A stretch of DNA of 34,162 bases from an uncultured Bacillota bacterium (GCA_946407495.1 CAMJOB010000012.1:1-34162), one strand, 5' to 3'. Shown: positions 1 through 10,552, numbered from the stretch's first letter. Made by a program: numbers and translations. The notes: a model not told the origin generated them from the sequence alone.

Positions 1-1449
1 TTAAACTCTACAAGTGCTACATTTAGTTTCAACCAAATCATTCCTGGTATTAACTTAGAGAATGAAGATGGTGTATTACAAATAGCACCTGCTATTCAAA
101 CAGTTAAGTTCGATGCTGATGTTTATGGTTTCGGTTCATCTACAATTCGTGATAGTAAGGTTTATGTTCAATTATCACTTACTGATGATACTGGTTCTTA
201 CCTAGAACATTATGGTGATCCATATGAATTCTCAATTGATCAAATTAATAATCAAGTTTGTGAAATTGAAGGATTAATTCCAAAACAAAATTATGCGATG
301 GAATTCTTTGCATATATTGATGACGGTCATGGTGGTTGGGAATATAAGAAATTGTATGACCTTGCTGATAACTCTGACCAGAGAATATATTACTTTAAGA
401 CTTTAACTGGTATTAATATTACGAATATGCGTTTCTATTATTTAGCTACAACATATGAAGAGAAAGATATTCGTATTACATACGATGTTGACCGTATAAT
501 GGGTTACGATCGTATTGAGTATAAGATTTATAAACAAATAACAAATGAGATTACTGGTTTACCTGACTGGGAACCAGTAGATGTTGAGATTCCAGATGAT
601 GTTGGATTCCGTTCATCAATGACTAAATATATCCCATGTCCTCCTGGTTCTATCTTCGAGTTTGGTGGAGTTTACAAGATTACAATTACTCCATTTGTTG
701 ATATGACTATCGGTGGAGAAGAAGTACATATCGCACTTGACCAAGAAAATGGAGAGTTACGTTTCAACCTTCGTTCATTACATGAACCATTAGTTGGTGT
801 TACTTCTACAGTTGGTACAAGTAGTAATCCTGATTATGCTGCTCTAGAATTTAAAGTTAATATCTACGATACAGATAAAGTTATAGTTGGTGGTAACTAT
901 GCGGTTTATATTACAGAAGGTTCTGTTAATGGAACTGATGTAACTCCTGCAGAATATGCAAGTTCAACTTATCCAGTTACTACAACAAACCGTTCATTCG
1001 TAGTTGATAACCTAGAAGAAGGTAAAACTTACTTCTTCCACGTTGTATATCAATCAGATATTAATAACTTAGGTCCTGGACATTATAAATCAGAAGATAA
1101 AGCATTTAAGGCTAACGCCTTGAACTATGATGCGATTAGCGTTGGTTCTATTTCAGCCACTGCTAACTCATCATCACCAAATCAAATCGATTTGAACTTT
1201 AGTTATTCTCAGAACATTACTGAGATTGACCACTTACGTTACTCAATTTACAACTCATTGAATGGTTCATCATTCGATAACGATATTGAGTTTAACTTAA
1301 CTCGTAAGACTATTTCTGGTACTACAATTTACTCAATTACATTACCTGAGTACTTAAATAGTGCTGGTATCTATTACTTACAATTACAATTCATCTCTAA
1401 CGATGAAGTTGTTGAAGAACAAACTATTGAACATAGTTACTTCGGTTAG
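1..1449 (+). CDS. Large beta-sandwich (FN3-like) surface protein, 3' part
   Basis: The reading frame is open from base 1, well upstream of the ATG at 298 used in the ORF track, so this is the C-terminal ~482 residues of a longer protein whose start lies outside the window. It is rich in Thr, Ser, Asn, Tyr and alternating hydrophobic residues, with at least two fibronectin-III-like units recognisable by the F-strand pattern 'LEEGKTYFFHVVY' and similar 'LIPKQNYAMEFFAY'. There is no LPXTG motif and no C-terminal membrane segment; it ends at 'EHSYFG'. It lies 20 nt upstream of an anchored protein and heads the F1-like ATPase genes in one strand-consistent run, suggesting the same transcript. Codons ending in C (ttc, aac) look more frequent than in its neighbours, which may reflect high expression. 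I infer extracellular localisation. Its exact function is not recognisable. Confidence 0.7.
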   Translation, partial: LNSTSATFSFNQIIPGINLENEDGVLQIAPAIQTVKFDADVYGFGSSTIRDSKVYVQLSLTDDTGSYLEHYGDPYEFSIDQINNQVCEIEGLIPKQNYAMEFFAYIDDGHGGWEYKKLYDLADNSDQRIYYFKTLTGINITNMRFYYLATTYEEKDIRITYDVDRIMGYDRIEYKIYKQITNEITGLPDWEPVDVEIPDDVGFRSSMTKYIPCPPGSIFEFGGVYKITITPFVDMTIGGEEVHIALDQENGELRFNLRSLHEPLVGVTSTVGTSSNPDYAALEFKVNIYDTDKVIVGGNYAVYITEGSVNGTDVTPAEYASSTYPVTTTNRSFVVDNLEEGKTYFFHVVYQSDINNLGPGHYKSEDKAFKANALNYDAISVGSISATANSSSPNQIDLNFSYSQNITEIDHLRYSIYNSLNGSSFDNDIEFNLTRKTISGTTIYSITLPEYLNSAGIYYLQLQFISNDEVVEEQTIEHSYFG

Positions 1450-1469
1450 TTTGAAAGGAAGAGGATAAT

Positions 1470-2915
1470 ATGAAAAGAAAATTAGGAAAGAAGAATATAA
1501 GATTATTTGTATTATTCTCTTTTCTTGTCTTAGGTGTTGTTGGTATCTTTGGATATGGTATATATACTGCCATGTCCTTTGACCATAACATTTATAAAGT
1601 TGCTTCTGGTAGCTTTACTTATGATGCAGATAACAGTTATGTTAATCTTGAATCTGAAGGTGAGTTATCTCAGAAGTGGGATAAGAAATATTACTTATCT
1701 GTAAAAGATAAGAGTAAGTCAAAAGTTATTGATTTAGGAAATGATGTTGTTATCTATCATGATAATGATATGAATCTTAAATTATATGGTACAAATTATC
1801 GTATAGCTACTAATGGTGATGTAGTATTTAGTGATTCTGAATTAGAAGTACCTCGAAATACTTCTCCTTCAATCTTTAAATTAGCTGATCGTCGTTACTT
1901 AGTAGTTGGTAAAGAAATCGCTACTGAAAAGAAAGGTATTGATACTAAAGGATACTTAATAGTAGAGATTGATAAGAGTGGTAATGCTTTACTACTTAAT
2001 AATGAATTAAATGTTAAAACATTAAGTACTATAGTTTTAAAGACATCAGGATTTGATTTTGATGTTGCTAATGAAAAATTAATTTTAAATAATAAAAAGA
2101 CTATTGATTTAAAGAAAGTCAGTGGTTCTAGTAACCAATACGTAGAGCCTGTAAAGGAAACTAAAGTAGAGGAAGATAAAAATAAAGATAATAACAATAA
2201 TAATAACAATAACAATAATAATGGTGGAGGAAGTAATAATACAAACTTAAATGCTGCTAGTGGAGCTACTGGTTCTGCTGGAAGTAGTATAGTTAATAAT
2301 ACTTCTGTTAATGATGCTGTTAAGTTAAACATTGTTAAGTCTGCATTTATTTCTAGTGTTGCTGCTTATACTTCTTACATAGATGTATATTATAATGTTA
2401 ACGACCCTAAGAATGAATATATCTCAGTTTTCTTAGATGTTAAAGGTACAGATGGTTATGAAGATCGTATTATTCTTAATAAAGATTTAACTCGTAACCG
2501 TTTACGTAATTTAACTCCTAATACAGAGTATTCTATTAGTTTTGGATATACTTATGCTAGTCAAGGAAATACAGATATCTTATTAGAAGATACTTCTAAT
2601 TCATTTGTAATTCGTACTAGTAAGAATCAAACAAGATTAGATATTACAAAGATTAGTGGTAATCGTATTTATTATAATGTTAAATTCGACCCATCTTATG
2701 CATTTGATTTTGCTACTGTTGTAGTATATTCTGATAATATCAGTATCGCCAGAGGTGCTATCGATGTAGTTACTGCTGTTAAAGGTTCTGGTTATGATGG
2801 ATATGTTGATTGTGATGGAGAATTTGGTTATGAAATAGTTGTAAGACTAGAGGAATGTAAATACGATGGAGAACCTGTTGAGGTCGACATTAAATCTAAA
2901 TTTATAAATGGGTAA
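1470..2915 (+). CDS. Single-pass membrane-anchored surface protein with Asn-rich linker and FN3-like C-terminus
   Basis: The protein is 481 aa, with SD 'ggaagagga' 5' of the ATG. A basic N-terminus (MKRKLGKKN) precedes one hydrophobic segment at ~11-34, predicting N-in/C-out topology with no cleavage site seen. An extracellular domain (~35-225) is followed by a low-complexity linker with eleven consecutive Asn, then Gly/Ser. A C-terminal beta region (~285-481) contains an FN3-like 'LRNLTPNTEYSISFGYTY'. It sits directly before the c-like gene, where atpB (subunit a) sits in ordinary atp operons, but it has no subunit-a features. Its N-terminal half resembles in layout, and weakly in sequence, the anchored protein at 9819-10532. 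The family is unknown to me. The context suggests an outward-facing component of the ATPase-linked machine, which is inference. Confidence 0.75.
   Translation: MKRKLGKKNIRLFVLFSFLVLGVVGIFGYGIYTAMSFDHNIYKVASGSFTYDADNSYVNLESEGELSQKWDKKYYLSVKDKSKSKVIDLGNDVVIYHDNDMNLKLYGTNYRIATNGDVVFSDSELEVPRNTSPSIFKLADRRYLVVGKEIATEKKGIDTKGYLIVEIDKSGNALLLNNELNVKTLSTIVLKTSGFDFDVANEKLILNNKKTIDLKKVSGSSNQYVEPVKETKVEEDKNKDNNNNNNNNNNNGGGSNNTNLNAASGATGSAGSSIVNNTSVNDAVKLNIVKSAFISSVAAYTSYIDVYYNVNDPKNEYISVFLDVKGTDGYEDRIILNKDLTRNRLRNLTPNTEYSISFGYTYASQGNTDILLEDTSNSFVIRTSKNQTRLDITKISGNRIYYNVKFDPSYAFDFATVVVYSDNISIARGAIDVVTAVKGSGYDGYVDCDGEFGYEIVVRLEECKYDGEPVEVDIKSKFING
2187..2223 (+). repeat. AAT/AAC trinucleotide repeat encoding poly-Asn
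   Basis: A run of AAT and AAC codons gives about eleven consecutive Asn residues followed by Gly-Gly-Gly in the surface-protein linker. AAT and AAC interruptions are mixed, so the tract is not a pure microsatellite, but it could vary in length between strains. The antisense ORF here (poly-Leu) is a shadow of this repeat. Confidence 0.8.
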
Positions 2916-2921
2916 GAATAA

Positions 2922-3182
<261 letters not shown>

Positions 3183-3184
3183 TT

Positions 3185-3934
3185 ATGGAACCATTAATAA
3201 TTGGCGTTCTATTAGTATTTGTTGCTTTATTAATCTTAGTAATGTTTCTTTTCTTAAAAAAGACTGTTGCTAAGATTAATCAACAGTCTAAAGATTACTT
3301 TGTTGATAAATTACAAGCTTATGATAATTTAATTAAAGAAAGAGAAGAAAAGTTACAAGGATTAAATAAAGATATAGAAGAAAAACAAAAAGAGTTAGAA
3401 AAAGAAGTTGTAAGACCTGAAGTTAATAGTAAGGTATACTTATATGATATTAAGAATATTGACTTCCAAGATGAGAAGATTTTCACTAAAATGAAGGAAG
3501 TTGATCAACGTTTTAATATCGATACAGTAAAATTAATTAAAAGATTTTTAAAAGAACACTTTCAAGACGATACAGTTTTGGAGTATAATAACTATATGAG
3601 GGTAAGGGATTTGTTTGACCAAAAAATGATATTTCGTTTAATATCAATGAGATCAAGCGAACAAGAAAAAGAAGTAAAAGAATTATTAAGGGATTTGGCT
3701 TATCTAGTTGATGATTTCAAAAAGAAGAATAAAAGGTTTGAAGTTAAAAAATTCATTTCTTATTTTGATGATATCATTAGTAAGGTTGATCCTTATGTAT
3801 ATGTATATGTAGGAAGTAAAGATGAAAATTATGATTCAATTGATAAGTTCATTAGAACTAAAGTTGATTCTAATATTTATCGTGGAGTATCTATTGTATA
3901 CAAAAGTAAATTATATGATTATAGCTTAAAATAG
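3185..3934 (+). CDS. Peripheral-stalk protein: b-like anchor and coiled coil fused to a delta-like C-terminus
   Basis: The protein is 249 aa. It has an N-terminal TM (~3-25), then a charged coiled coil (~27-78, e.g. 'EREEKLQGLNKDIEEKQKEL') as in subunit b, then a helical middle region. The C-terminal ~50 residues end in 'NIYRGVSIVYKSKLYDYSLK', which fits the delta/OSCP C-terminal pattern (I-GG-x-I-x-x-G-x-x-x-D-x-S). Its position between c and alpha is where separate atpF and atpH normally lie, and no other b or delta gene is present. Fused b-delta proteins are known in mycobacteria, with a different layout. The start lies 2 nt after the c stop with no clear SD, so coupled translation is likely. 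The b assignment is confident from context; the delta part rests on a short motif. Confidence 0.72.
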   Translation: MEPLIIGVLLVFVALLILVMFLFLKKTVAKINQQSKDYFVDKLQAYDNLIKEREEKLQGLNKDIEEKQKELEKEVVRPEVNSKVYLYDIKNIDFQDEKIFTKMKEVDQRFNIDTVKLIKRFLKEHFQDDTVLEYNNYMRVRDLFDQKMIFRLISMRSSEQEKEVKELLRDLAYLVDDFKKKNKRFEVKKFISYFDDIISKVDPYVYVYVGSKDENYDSIDKFIRTKVDSNIYRGVSIVYKSKLYDYSLK

Positions 3935-3946
3935 GAGGTGAAACTC

Positions 3947-6889
3947 ATGGATCAAGATTATGTAGATAAAAAAATCGACGCCAAGATTATCGAGATTAAT
4001 AATAGTGATAATATCTACGAAATTGGTACTGTTGTTAATGTTAAAGAGTTCATCATCGAAGTAACCGGTATTAATAATGTCATGTTCTATGAGAAGATTA
4101 ATATTGCCAACAAGGCTCTCGGTTATGTTAATAGTATTAATGAGAGTTCTGTAACTGTCGCAGTATTAAAGATTGATTCTCCTATTAATGTTGGAGATAT
4201 GGTATATTCTACCAATACATTATATATGGGAGCTTATTCTCCAAGCTCTTTTGGTAGAGTAATTGATTTATTCGGTGTAGATAAACTTTCTGGTCGTAAA
4301 TATAACGATTTAACAGAAATTCCAATTGAACGTAAAACTATTCCAATTATGGATCGTGGTACAGTTAATCGTCCATTACTTACTGGTATTTCCGGTATCG
4401 ACTTAATGTATCCGATTGGTAGAGGTCAACGTCAGTTAATTATCGGTGATAAGAGAACTGGTAAGACACAAATAGGATTAGATGCGATTGTTAATCAAAG
4501 AGGACAAAATGTACTTTGTTTTTATGTTGCAATTGGAAAAACTAAGAAGGAAGTTAAGAATATATATAATGAGTTAATGAAAAAAGGTGCTCTTGATTAT
4601 ACTACTATAATCACTGCATTCAACGATGAGTTACCTCCAGTTATTTCATTAATTCCTTATTTCGCATTAAGTGTTGCGGAAAATTATATGATGCAAGGTT
4701 ATGATATCTTAGTTGTAATCGACGACTTAAAACGTCATGCTGAAGCTTATCGTGAAATTTCACTTATTTCTGGTAAGACTCCAGGACGTGATGCATATCC
4801 TGCAGATATTTTCTATACACATTCGAGATTGCTTGAAAAAGGTTGTCAACATAAGAATGGTGGTTCTATTACAATCCTTCCAATTGTTGAGACTAAGGGT
4901 GGAGATATTACAGATTATATTTCTACTAACGTTATTTCAATTACTGATGGACAAATCGTTTTATCAGATAAAGCATTCCAAAAAGGTGAGAAACCAGCAA
5001 TCAACTATGGTCTTTCAGTATCACGTTTAGGTGGTGCCGTTCAAGAAAAAGACATGAAAGCAGTTGGTTCTGTAGTTCGTCGTAAGTTATTAAGTTATTT
5101 GGAAACTCGAAGCGTATACGAATTAGTTAACATGGATGAAATGAGTCCTGAACTTCGTAATCAGTTTATTGAAGGTAAGGAAATCTTAAGTAAATTATTA
5201 CAATATAAATTCTCTCCTAAGACACCTCAACAAATGATGGCTATGTTTGATGAGATTGTTAATGGACCTAAGGATCCAGAGAAGAGTAAAGATGATCAAT
5301 TCTTAACACAAAATAAAGAAGATTCAGTATTTGATCGTAATAGTGATGATGGTAAATTTGATGAACCAGGAAGCGCTATTCCAGTTCCTAATGCTGATCC
5401 TAATGCACTTGAAGAAGTTACACCTAGTGTTGAGAGAGATATAAGTGCAATTACAAGTGATGGCCCTGTAACTGCTGTTGATGCTAATGAAGCAATTACA
5501 GATCCTGCATTTGCTGTAGAAGAAAAAGAACCTGAGGTTGTTGAAACACCTCAAATAGTAACAGATGAGACTGCTGCTGAGGAACCTTCTATTATTGTTG
5601 CTGCTGATGTACCTCCAGAAGAAGTAGTTCCAACTGAAGAGCTTGCTCCTGTTGATGGAGAAGTACCAGCTGAATTAGTAGTTGATACTGATGTTCCAGT
5701 AGAGGGTGAAGTTCCAACTGAAGAGGTTACTCCTGCATTTGATGTAGAAGAAAAATTACCAAATGAAATTAATCTTGAACCTGATAATATTCCTGCAGGT
5801 TCTGATGGATTTGAATTACCAACTATTGATCAAATGGATAATACAATTGAAATTCCAGTTACTGAGATGAATAATCCAGTTCCTGAAACTGATTTTGCTG
5901 AAGAACCAGTAATTAGTATGGTAATTCCAGAAAACGCTACTGAAGAAGAGGTAGAAGATTTAATTTTACATAATGCACCTCCTGCAATGCCTAAGATGAA
6001 TGATATCTTAGATGATGTTGAAGTAGGTGGAGAAGTTTCATTAGATGTTCCTGGATTTGAAACAGATAAACCTAATGAAGATGAAAAACCTAATGTTGAT
6101 ATTGATTATGACTTAGGTGATGTTGCATTTGAATTATCTGATGCTACTCCTACTGATAAGATAGAAGAAGTAACAGATGAACAAAATGCTGTAGAAGTTC
6201 CTACTGAGGTTAGTGAAGTACCAGTAGAAGGTGAAACTCAAACTGAAGAAGCTCAACCAGTAGAGGATGATAATCAATTCTTATTCTCTATTAATGGAGA
6301 AGGTGAACAACCTGAAGAAGAACCAGCAGATGACTTAACATTATCTGGATTAATCGTAAGAGATGCTCCAGATGGAGAATTTGAAAAGGATACAGATGAA
6401 GAAGACACTAATGTTGAAGAAAGTGTCTATGAAGAACAATTTGTTGAAGATAACAACATTGAAAGCAGTGAAAATGTTGAAAATAAAGACAATTTAGAGA
6501 TTCCTGAGGAAGAAGAAGTATATTCTGAAGAGTTTGAATTTGATTTCCCTGAAGAAGAGAAAACAGAAGAAAAGACTGAAGAAGAACCTGTAGAATATCA
6601 AGAAGAGTTTGAAACTCCTGTAGAAGAGAATAAAGAAGATGATAATTTAAATCTTGATACTCCTGAAGAAGAAGTATATTCTGAAGATTTTGAATTTGAA
6701 TTCCCTGAGGAAGAGAAAGTAGAGGAGACAGTAGAAGAAACTACTGAAGAATCTGCTGAAGAAGAAAACCATGAAGAAAAAGAATTTACTCCTTTTGAAA
6801 AGCCTTCTACAAAGAAGAAGACTAATAAAGGTAGAAAGAAAAAGAATAGTACGAACAATAAGAAGAAGTCAGAGGAAGAAGTGATCTAG
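3947..6889 (+). CDS. atpA: F1-like ATPase alpha subunit with ~535-residue acidic C-terminal extension
   Basis: I choose ATG 3947 (980 aa), 8 nt after AGGAGG; the track's GTG at 3938 lies in that SD. Residues 1-~445 are a standard alpha: beta-barrel start, P-loop 'GDKRTGKT' (~167-174), Walker B-like 'LVVIDDLKRHAEAYREIS', 'PGRDAYPADIFYTHSRLLE', and the Arg-containing 'LSVSRLGGAVQ' that contacts the beta site. After the helical end ('LQYKFSPKTPQQMMAMF') comes a long, compositionally biased tail rich in Glu, Asp, Pro and Val with imperfect repeats ('VPTEE' units and a duplicated 'EEVYSE(E/D)FEF(D/E)FPEEEK'). It ends in ~30 Lys-rich residues ('KKKTNKGRKKKNSTNNKKK'). Ordinary alpha is ~500 aa. The tail is probably disordered and cytoplasmic; its role is unknown. 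The gamma gene begins 1 nt after the stop. Confidence 0.93.
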   Translation: MDQDYVDKKIDAKIIEINNSDNIYEIGTVVNVKEFIIEVTGINNVMFYEKINIANKALGYVNSINESSVTVAVLKIDSPINVGDMVYSTNTLYMGAYSPSSFGRVIDLFGVDKLSGRKYNDLTEIPIERKTIPIMDRGTVNRPLLTGISGIDLMYPIGRGQRQLIIGDKRTGKTQIGLDAIVNQRGQNVLCFYVAIGKTKKEVKNIYNELMKKGALDYTTIITAFNDELPPVISLIPYFALSVAENYMMQGYDILVVIDDLKRHAEAYREISLISGKTPGRDAYPADIFYTHSRLLEKGCQHKNGGSITILPIVETKGGDITDYISTNVISITDGQIVLSDKAFQKGEKPAINYGLSVSRLGGAVQEKDMKAVGSVVRRKLLSYLETRSVYELVNMDEMSPELRNQFIEGKEILSKLLQYKFSPKTPQQMMAMFDEIVNGPKDPEKSKDDQFLTQNKEDSVFDRNSDDGKFDEPGSAIPVPNADPNALEEVTPSVERDISAITSDGPVTAVDANEAITDPAFAVEEKEPEVVETPQIVTDETAAEEPSIIVAADVPPEEVVPTEELAPVDGEVPAELVVDTDVPVEGEVPTEEVTPAFDVEEKLPNEINLEPDNIPAGSDGFELPTIDQMDNTIEIPVTEMNNPVPETDFAEEPVISMVIPENATEEEVEDLILHNAPPAMPKMNDILDDVEVGGEVSLDVPGFETDKPNEDEKPNVDIDYDLGDVAFELSDATPTDKIEEVTDEQNAVEVPTEVSEVPVEGETQTEEAQPVEDDNQFLFSINGEGEQPEEEPADDLTLSGLIVRDAPDGEFEKDTDEEDTNVEESVYEEQFVEDNNIESSENVENKDNLEIPEEEEVYSEEFEFDFPEEEKTEEKTEEEPVEYQEEFETPVEENKEDDNLNLDTPEEEVYSEDFEFEFPEEEKVEETVEETTEESAEEENHEEKEFTPFEKPSTKKKTNKGRKKKNSTNNKKKSEEEVI
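6501..6718 (+). repeat. Direct repeat within the alpha-subunit acidic tail
   Basis: Two copies of a ~57-60 nt unit, about 6501-6560 and 6661-6718, encode near-identical 'PEEEEVYSEEFEFDFPEEEK' and 'PEEEVYSEDFEFEFPEEEK'. They differ mainly by conservative Glu/Asp changes. They indicate tail growth by tandem duplication and may be binding motifs in a disordered chain. Confidence 0.75.
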
Positions 6890-6890
6890 T

Positions 6891-7661
6891 ATGGGTGTAC
6901 GTAACGTTGTAAAAGTTATGAACTTCCACTCTCTTCTTCGAGTTGATAAAGCTAGAAGAAAAGCTGCTATGTATTTCGATACTGAAGCAGAGTTATTTAA
7001 GGTTATTCGTAAGATTCTTTACAATAGAAATATTATTTTAGATAAGAAAGCTATTAGTCCTAAACCTAATGCTCCTGTCTTAAATATTTATATTGGTAAT
7101 GACTTGGGGTTCTGTGGAGACTTTAACTTTGCGATTAATAAAGAAGTTCGCAATGATTATGAGTATAAGATATTAATTGGTAAAAAGATTCATACTAGAG
7201 AAGATGAAGATAAAGTTATTCTTCATATTACAAAAGATGAATTCTTTGATAGTTTTAAGAAAGTGGAAGATTTAATATATGATGGTGTAGTTGAACGTAA
7301 GTATCGTGAGATTAACGTTATCTATAACCATTATCATAATGTTAACTCATTGGAGTTTACTAAGAAAAAGTTGTTTCCACTTGATTATGATTCTGAATCA
7401 GAGGGTGAAACCTTTGATGAAGACTTTGCAATGGAGACTGATTTAGCTCCAATGCTTAATAACTTAATAGCACTTTACTTGTGTTATGAGTTAAAAATCT
7501 GTGAAATGAATAGTTATGCTGCTGAGAACGTTGTTCGTCAGCAATTAACTAATGAATCACTTAAAAAGATTGACGAAATGGAAGAAGAGAAATTCAAAGT
7601 TCGTCGTAAGCTTAAAAAGCAAAAGGATTTTCAAAAGATTATTGAAAACTTTAGAAAATAA
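6891..7661 (+). CDS. atpG: F1-like ATPase gamma subunit (central stalk)
   Basis: The protein is 256 aa, slightly short for gamma (~285). An N-terminal helix (~1-40) precedes the Rossmann-like section with the family signature 'GNDLGFCGDFNFAIN' (canonical S-D-x-G-L-C-G-x-F-N). A long C-terminal helix, 'CEMNSYAAENVVRQQLTNES' onward, matches the canonical 'SEHAARMxAMxxAT' region of the shaft. The extreme C-terminus is unusually basic ('KVRRKLKKQKDFQKI'). An acidic stretch 'DYDSESEGETFDEDF' in the middle is not typical. It starts 1 nt after the alpha stop, with SD-like 'gaggaagaa' inside alpha. It should form the rotating shaft coupling alpha3beta3 to the c-like ring. Confidence 0.9.
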   Translation: MGVRNVVKVMNFHSLLRVDKARRKAAMYFDTEAELFKVIRKILYNRNIILDKKAISPKPNAPVLNIYIGNDLGFCGDFNFAINKEVRNDYEYKILIGKKIHTREDEDKVILHITKDEFFDSFKKVEDLIYDGVVERKYREINVIYNHYHNVNSLEFTKKKLFPLDYDSESEGETFDEDFAMETDLAPMLNNLIALYLCYELKICEMNSYAAENVVRQQLTNESLKKIDEMEEEKFKVRRKLKKQKDFQKIIENFRK

Positions 7662-7668
7662 TATTTAG

Positions 7669-9280
<1,612 letters not shown>

Positions 9281-9283
9281 AAT

Positions 9284-9835
9284 ATGTCACTTAATCAATT
9301 AATGAGTGTAATGTTAGAATTTACAATGTTTTTTATAGTATTTCTTGTTTTCTTAGAATTATTATCATATGTAGTCTTAGATAAAAAAAGTAAGAATAAT
9401 ACCATTGAGGGTGTAAGAGTTCATTTCTTTGGTTTACTTATGGAGCTTGAAGATTTTACTATTCTTGCATTATCTGTATTATTAATTCGTTTTGTCTTTG
9501 TTATATGGACATTGTTTGATAATATAGCAATTAGTGATTTCCATGTTGTTGTATTAATTGCATTTACAATATTATATGGATTGTTTTCTAAGAGTATTAA
9601 GAATTTAGTATTTGAATCATTTAATAGTTTTACTTTATACTTTGCTTTACTTGCAAGTAGAGTATTAACTAATTATTTGATTGAAGTACGTTATGAATGG
9701 TATGTATTTACTGGTGATATATTATTAAAGATCTTTATCATTATCTATTCGACATTCTTCTTATTAAGAAATATCAATAGTTTAATTGTTAAGACTCGAT
9801 ATATCAGGAGGGAAAGAAATGAAGAAAGTATTTAG
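9284..9835 (+). CDS. Polytopic membrane protein linked to the F1-like ATPase (candidate stator)
   Basis: The protein is 183 aa, with SD 'aaggga' 7 nt before ATG 9284 and only 3 nt after the epsilon stop. It has about five hydrophobic segments (~10-32, 56-80, 85-103, 115-134, 142-163) and a basic C-terminus ('KTRYIRRERNEES'). Arg residues sit inside predicted helices ('VLLIRFVFVIW', 'LLASRVLTNYL'), which is notable because subunit a uses an intramembrane Arg. No subunit-a signature (e.g. the RLFGN-type motif) is visible, so I do not call it subunit a. It is the only polytopic membrane protein in the cluster other than the c-like protein. It could be a PF04-like small membrane protein of another kind; no family recognised. 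Confidence 0.6.
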   Translation: MSLNQLMSVMLEFTMFFIVFLVFLELLSYVVLDKKSKNNTIEGVRVHFFGLLMELEDFTILALSVLLIRFVFVIWTLFDNIAISDFHVVVLIAFTILYGLFSKSIKNLVFESFNSFTLYFALLASRVLTNYLIEVRYEWYVFTGDILLKIFIIIYSTFFLLRNINSLIVKTRYIRRERNEESI

Positions 9836-10532
9836 TAGAAGTAATTTAAAATGGCTTGCTTTATTAATAATAATTATTATTCTAGCTATTTTGTTTTCTT
9901 TCAAACGTGATATTGATGTTATTGAAATAAAGAATCGTACTTTATACCAATATTTTGCTGGTATTAAAGTAGAATATAAAGGTTCTATACGTATTAATAA
10001 GACAGAAGATGAAGTAACAGAATTAACTTTTAAAGATCAAGATATTGAATTAGATACAACTCCTATATTCTTTAAAGGAGAAAAACGTGTTTTATTTCCT
10101 AAGAATATGGCAGTTATCTATCCTTTAAGAGGAGTTCAATACAAAATTAACTATTATTCTGAATTATATGAAGACTATACTGAGTTTTCTTTAAAAGATG
10201 GTAGTTTAGATAAGAGATTATTTGATGCATTAATTTATGATGGAAATGATATTTACTTATTTACTGAAAAGACTACTGTTACTTTTGGAGATAAGAAGTT
10301 TGAATTAGATCCATTATCTTATGTAATAGTTGATACTTTAAATAATCAAGTTTCTGTGTATGATTATACACATGATGAATTCCAATTATATGAAAATGTT
10401 AGTGATCAAGTAATTATTACTAATGGTAAATATAAAGTAAATGCTAGTTTGGATTTAATGTATTATAATGATACTTCTAAGTTATTTATAAAAGATGTAT
10501 CTAAATTAATGAATTTACCTAAAAAAGATTGA
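9819..10532 (+). CDS. Single-pass membrane protein closing the F1-like ATPase unit
   Basis: I choose ATG 9819 (237 aa), preceded by AGGAGGG at 9806-9812; the track's 9786 start is upstream of this SD. It overlaps the preceding gene by 17 nt. The N-terminal TM 'LKWLALLIIIIILAILFSF' (~10-28) follows a basic start, so the remaining ~205 residues should be outside the membrane. The outer part is predicted beta-rich ('KKFELDPLSYVIVDTLNNQV', 'YENVSDQVIITNGKYKV'). Layout and some short stretches resemble the N-terminal half of the 481-aa protein at 1470-2915, so the two may be distant paralogues bracketing the ATPase genes. It ends in TGA inside a strong terminator. The function is unrecognised. Confidence 0.7.
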   Translation: MKKVFSRSNLKWLALLIIIIILAILFSFKRDIDVIEIKNRTLYQYFAGIKVEYKGSIRINKTEDEVTELTFKDQDIELDTTPIFFKGEKRVLFPKNMAVIYPLRGVQYKINYYSELYEDYTEFSLKDGSLDKRLFDALIYDGNDIYLFTEKTTVTFGDKKFELDPLSYVIVDTLNNQVSVYDYTHDEFQLYENVSDQVIITNGKYKVNASLDLMYYNDTSKLFIKDVSKLMNLPKKD

Positions 10533-10552
10533 TTTTCAATCTTTTTTCTTTC
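10521..10552 (+). terminator. Intrinsic terminator ending the ATPase unit
   Basis: A perfect 12-bp stem, AAAAAAGATTGA / TCAATCTTTTTT, with a TTT loop followed by a T-rich run. It overlaps the stop codon of the preceding gene. Confidence 0.9.

Noticed and set aside
1895-2332. Minus-strand 145-aa ORF (poly-Leu)
   Set aside because: Antisense shadow of the AAT/AAC repeat in the real surface-protein gene; no SD or family match.
1470-2915. Subunit a (atpB) because it precedes the c gene
   Set aside because: It has one TM, an Asn-rich linker and FN3-like beta domains, with none of the polytopic structure or Arg motif of subunit a.
6598-6858. Minus-strand 86-aa Ser/Phe-rich ORF
   Set aside because: Antisense reading of the GAA-rich acidic tail of alpha; biased composition explains the open frame.
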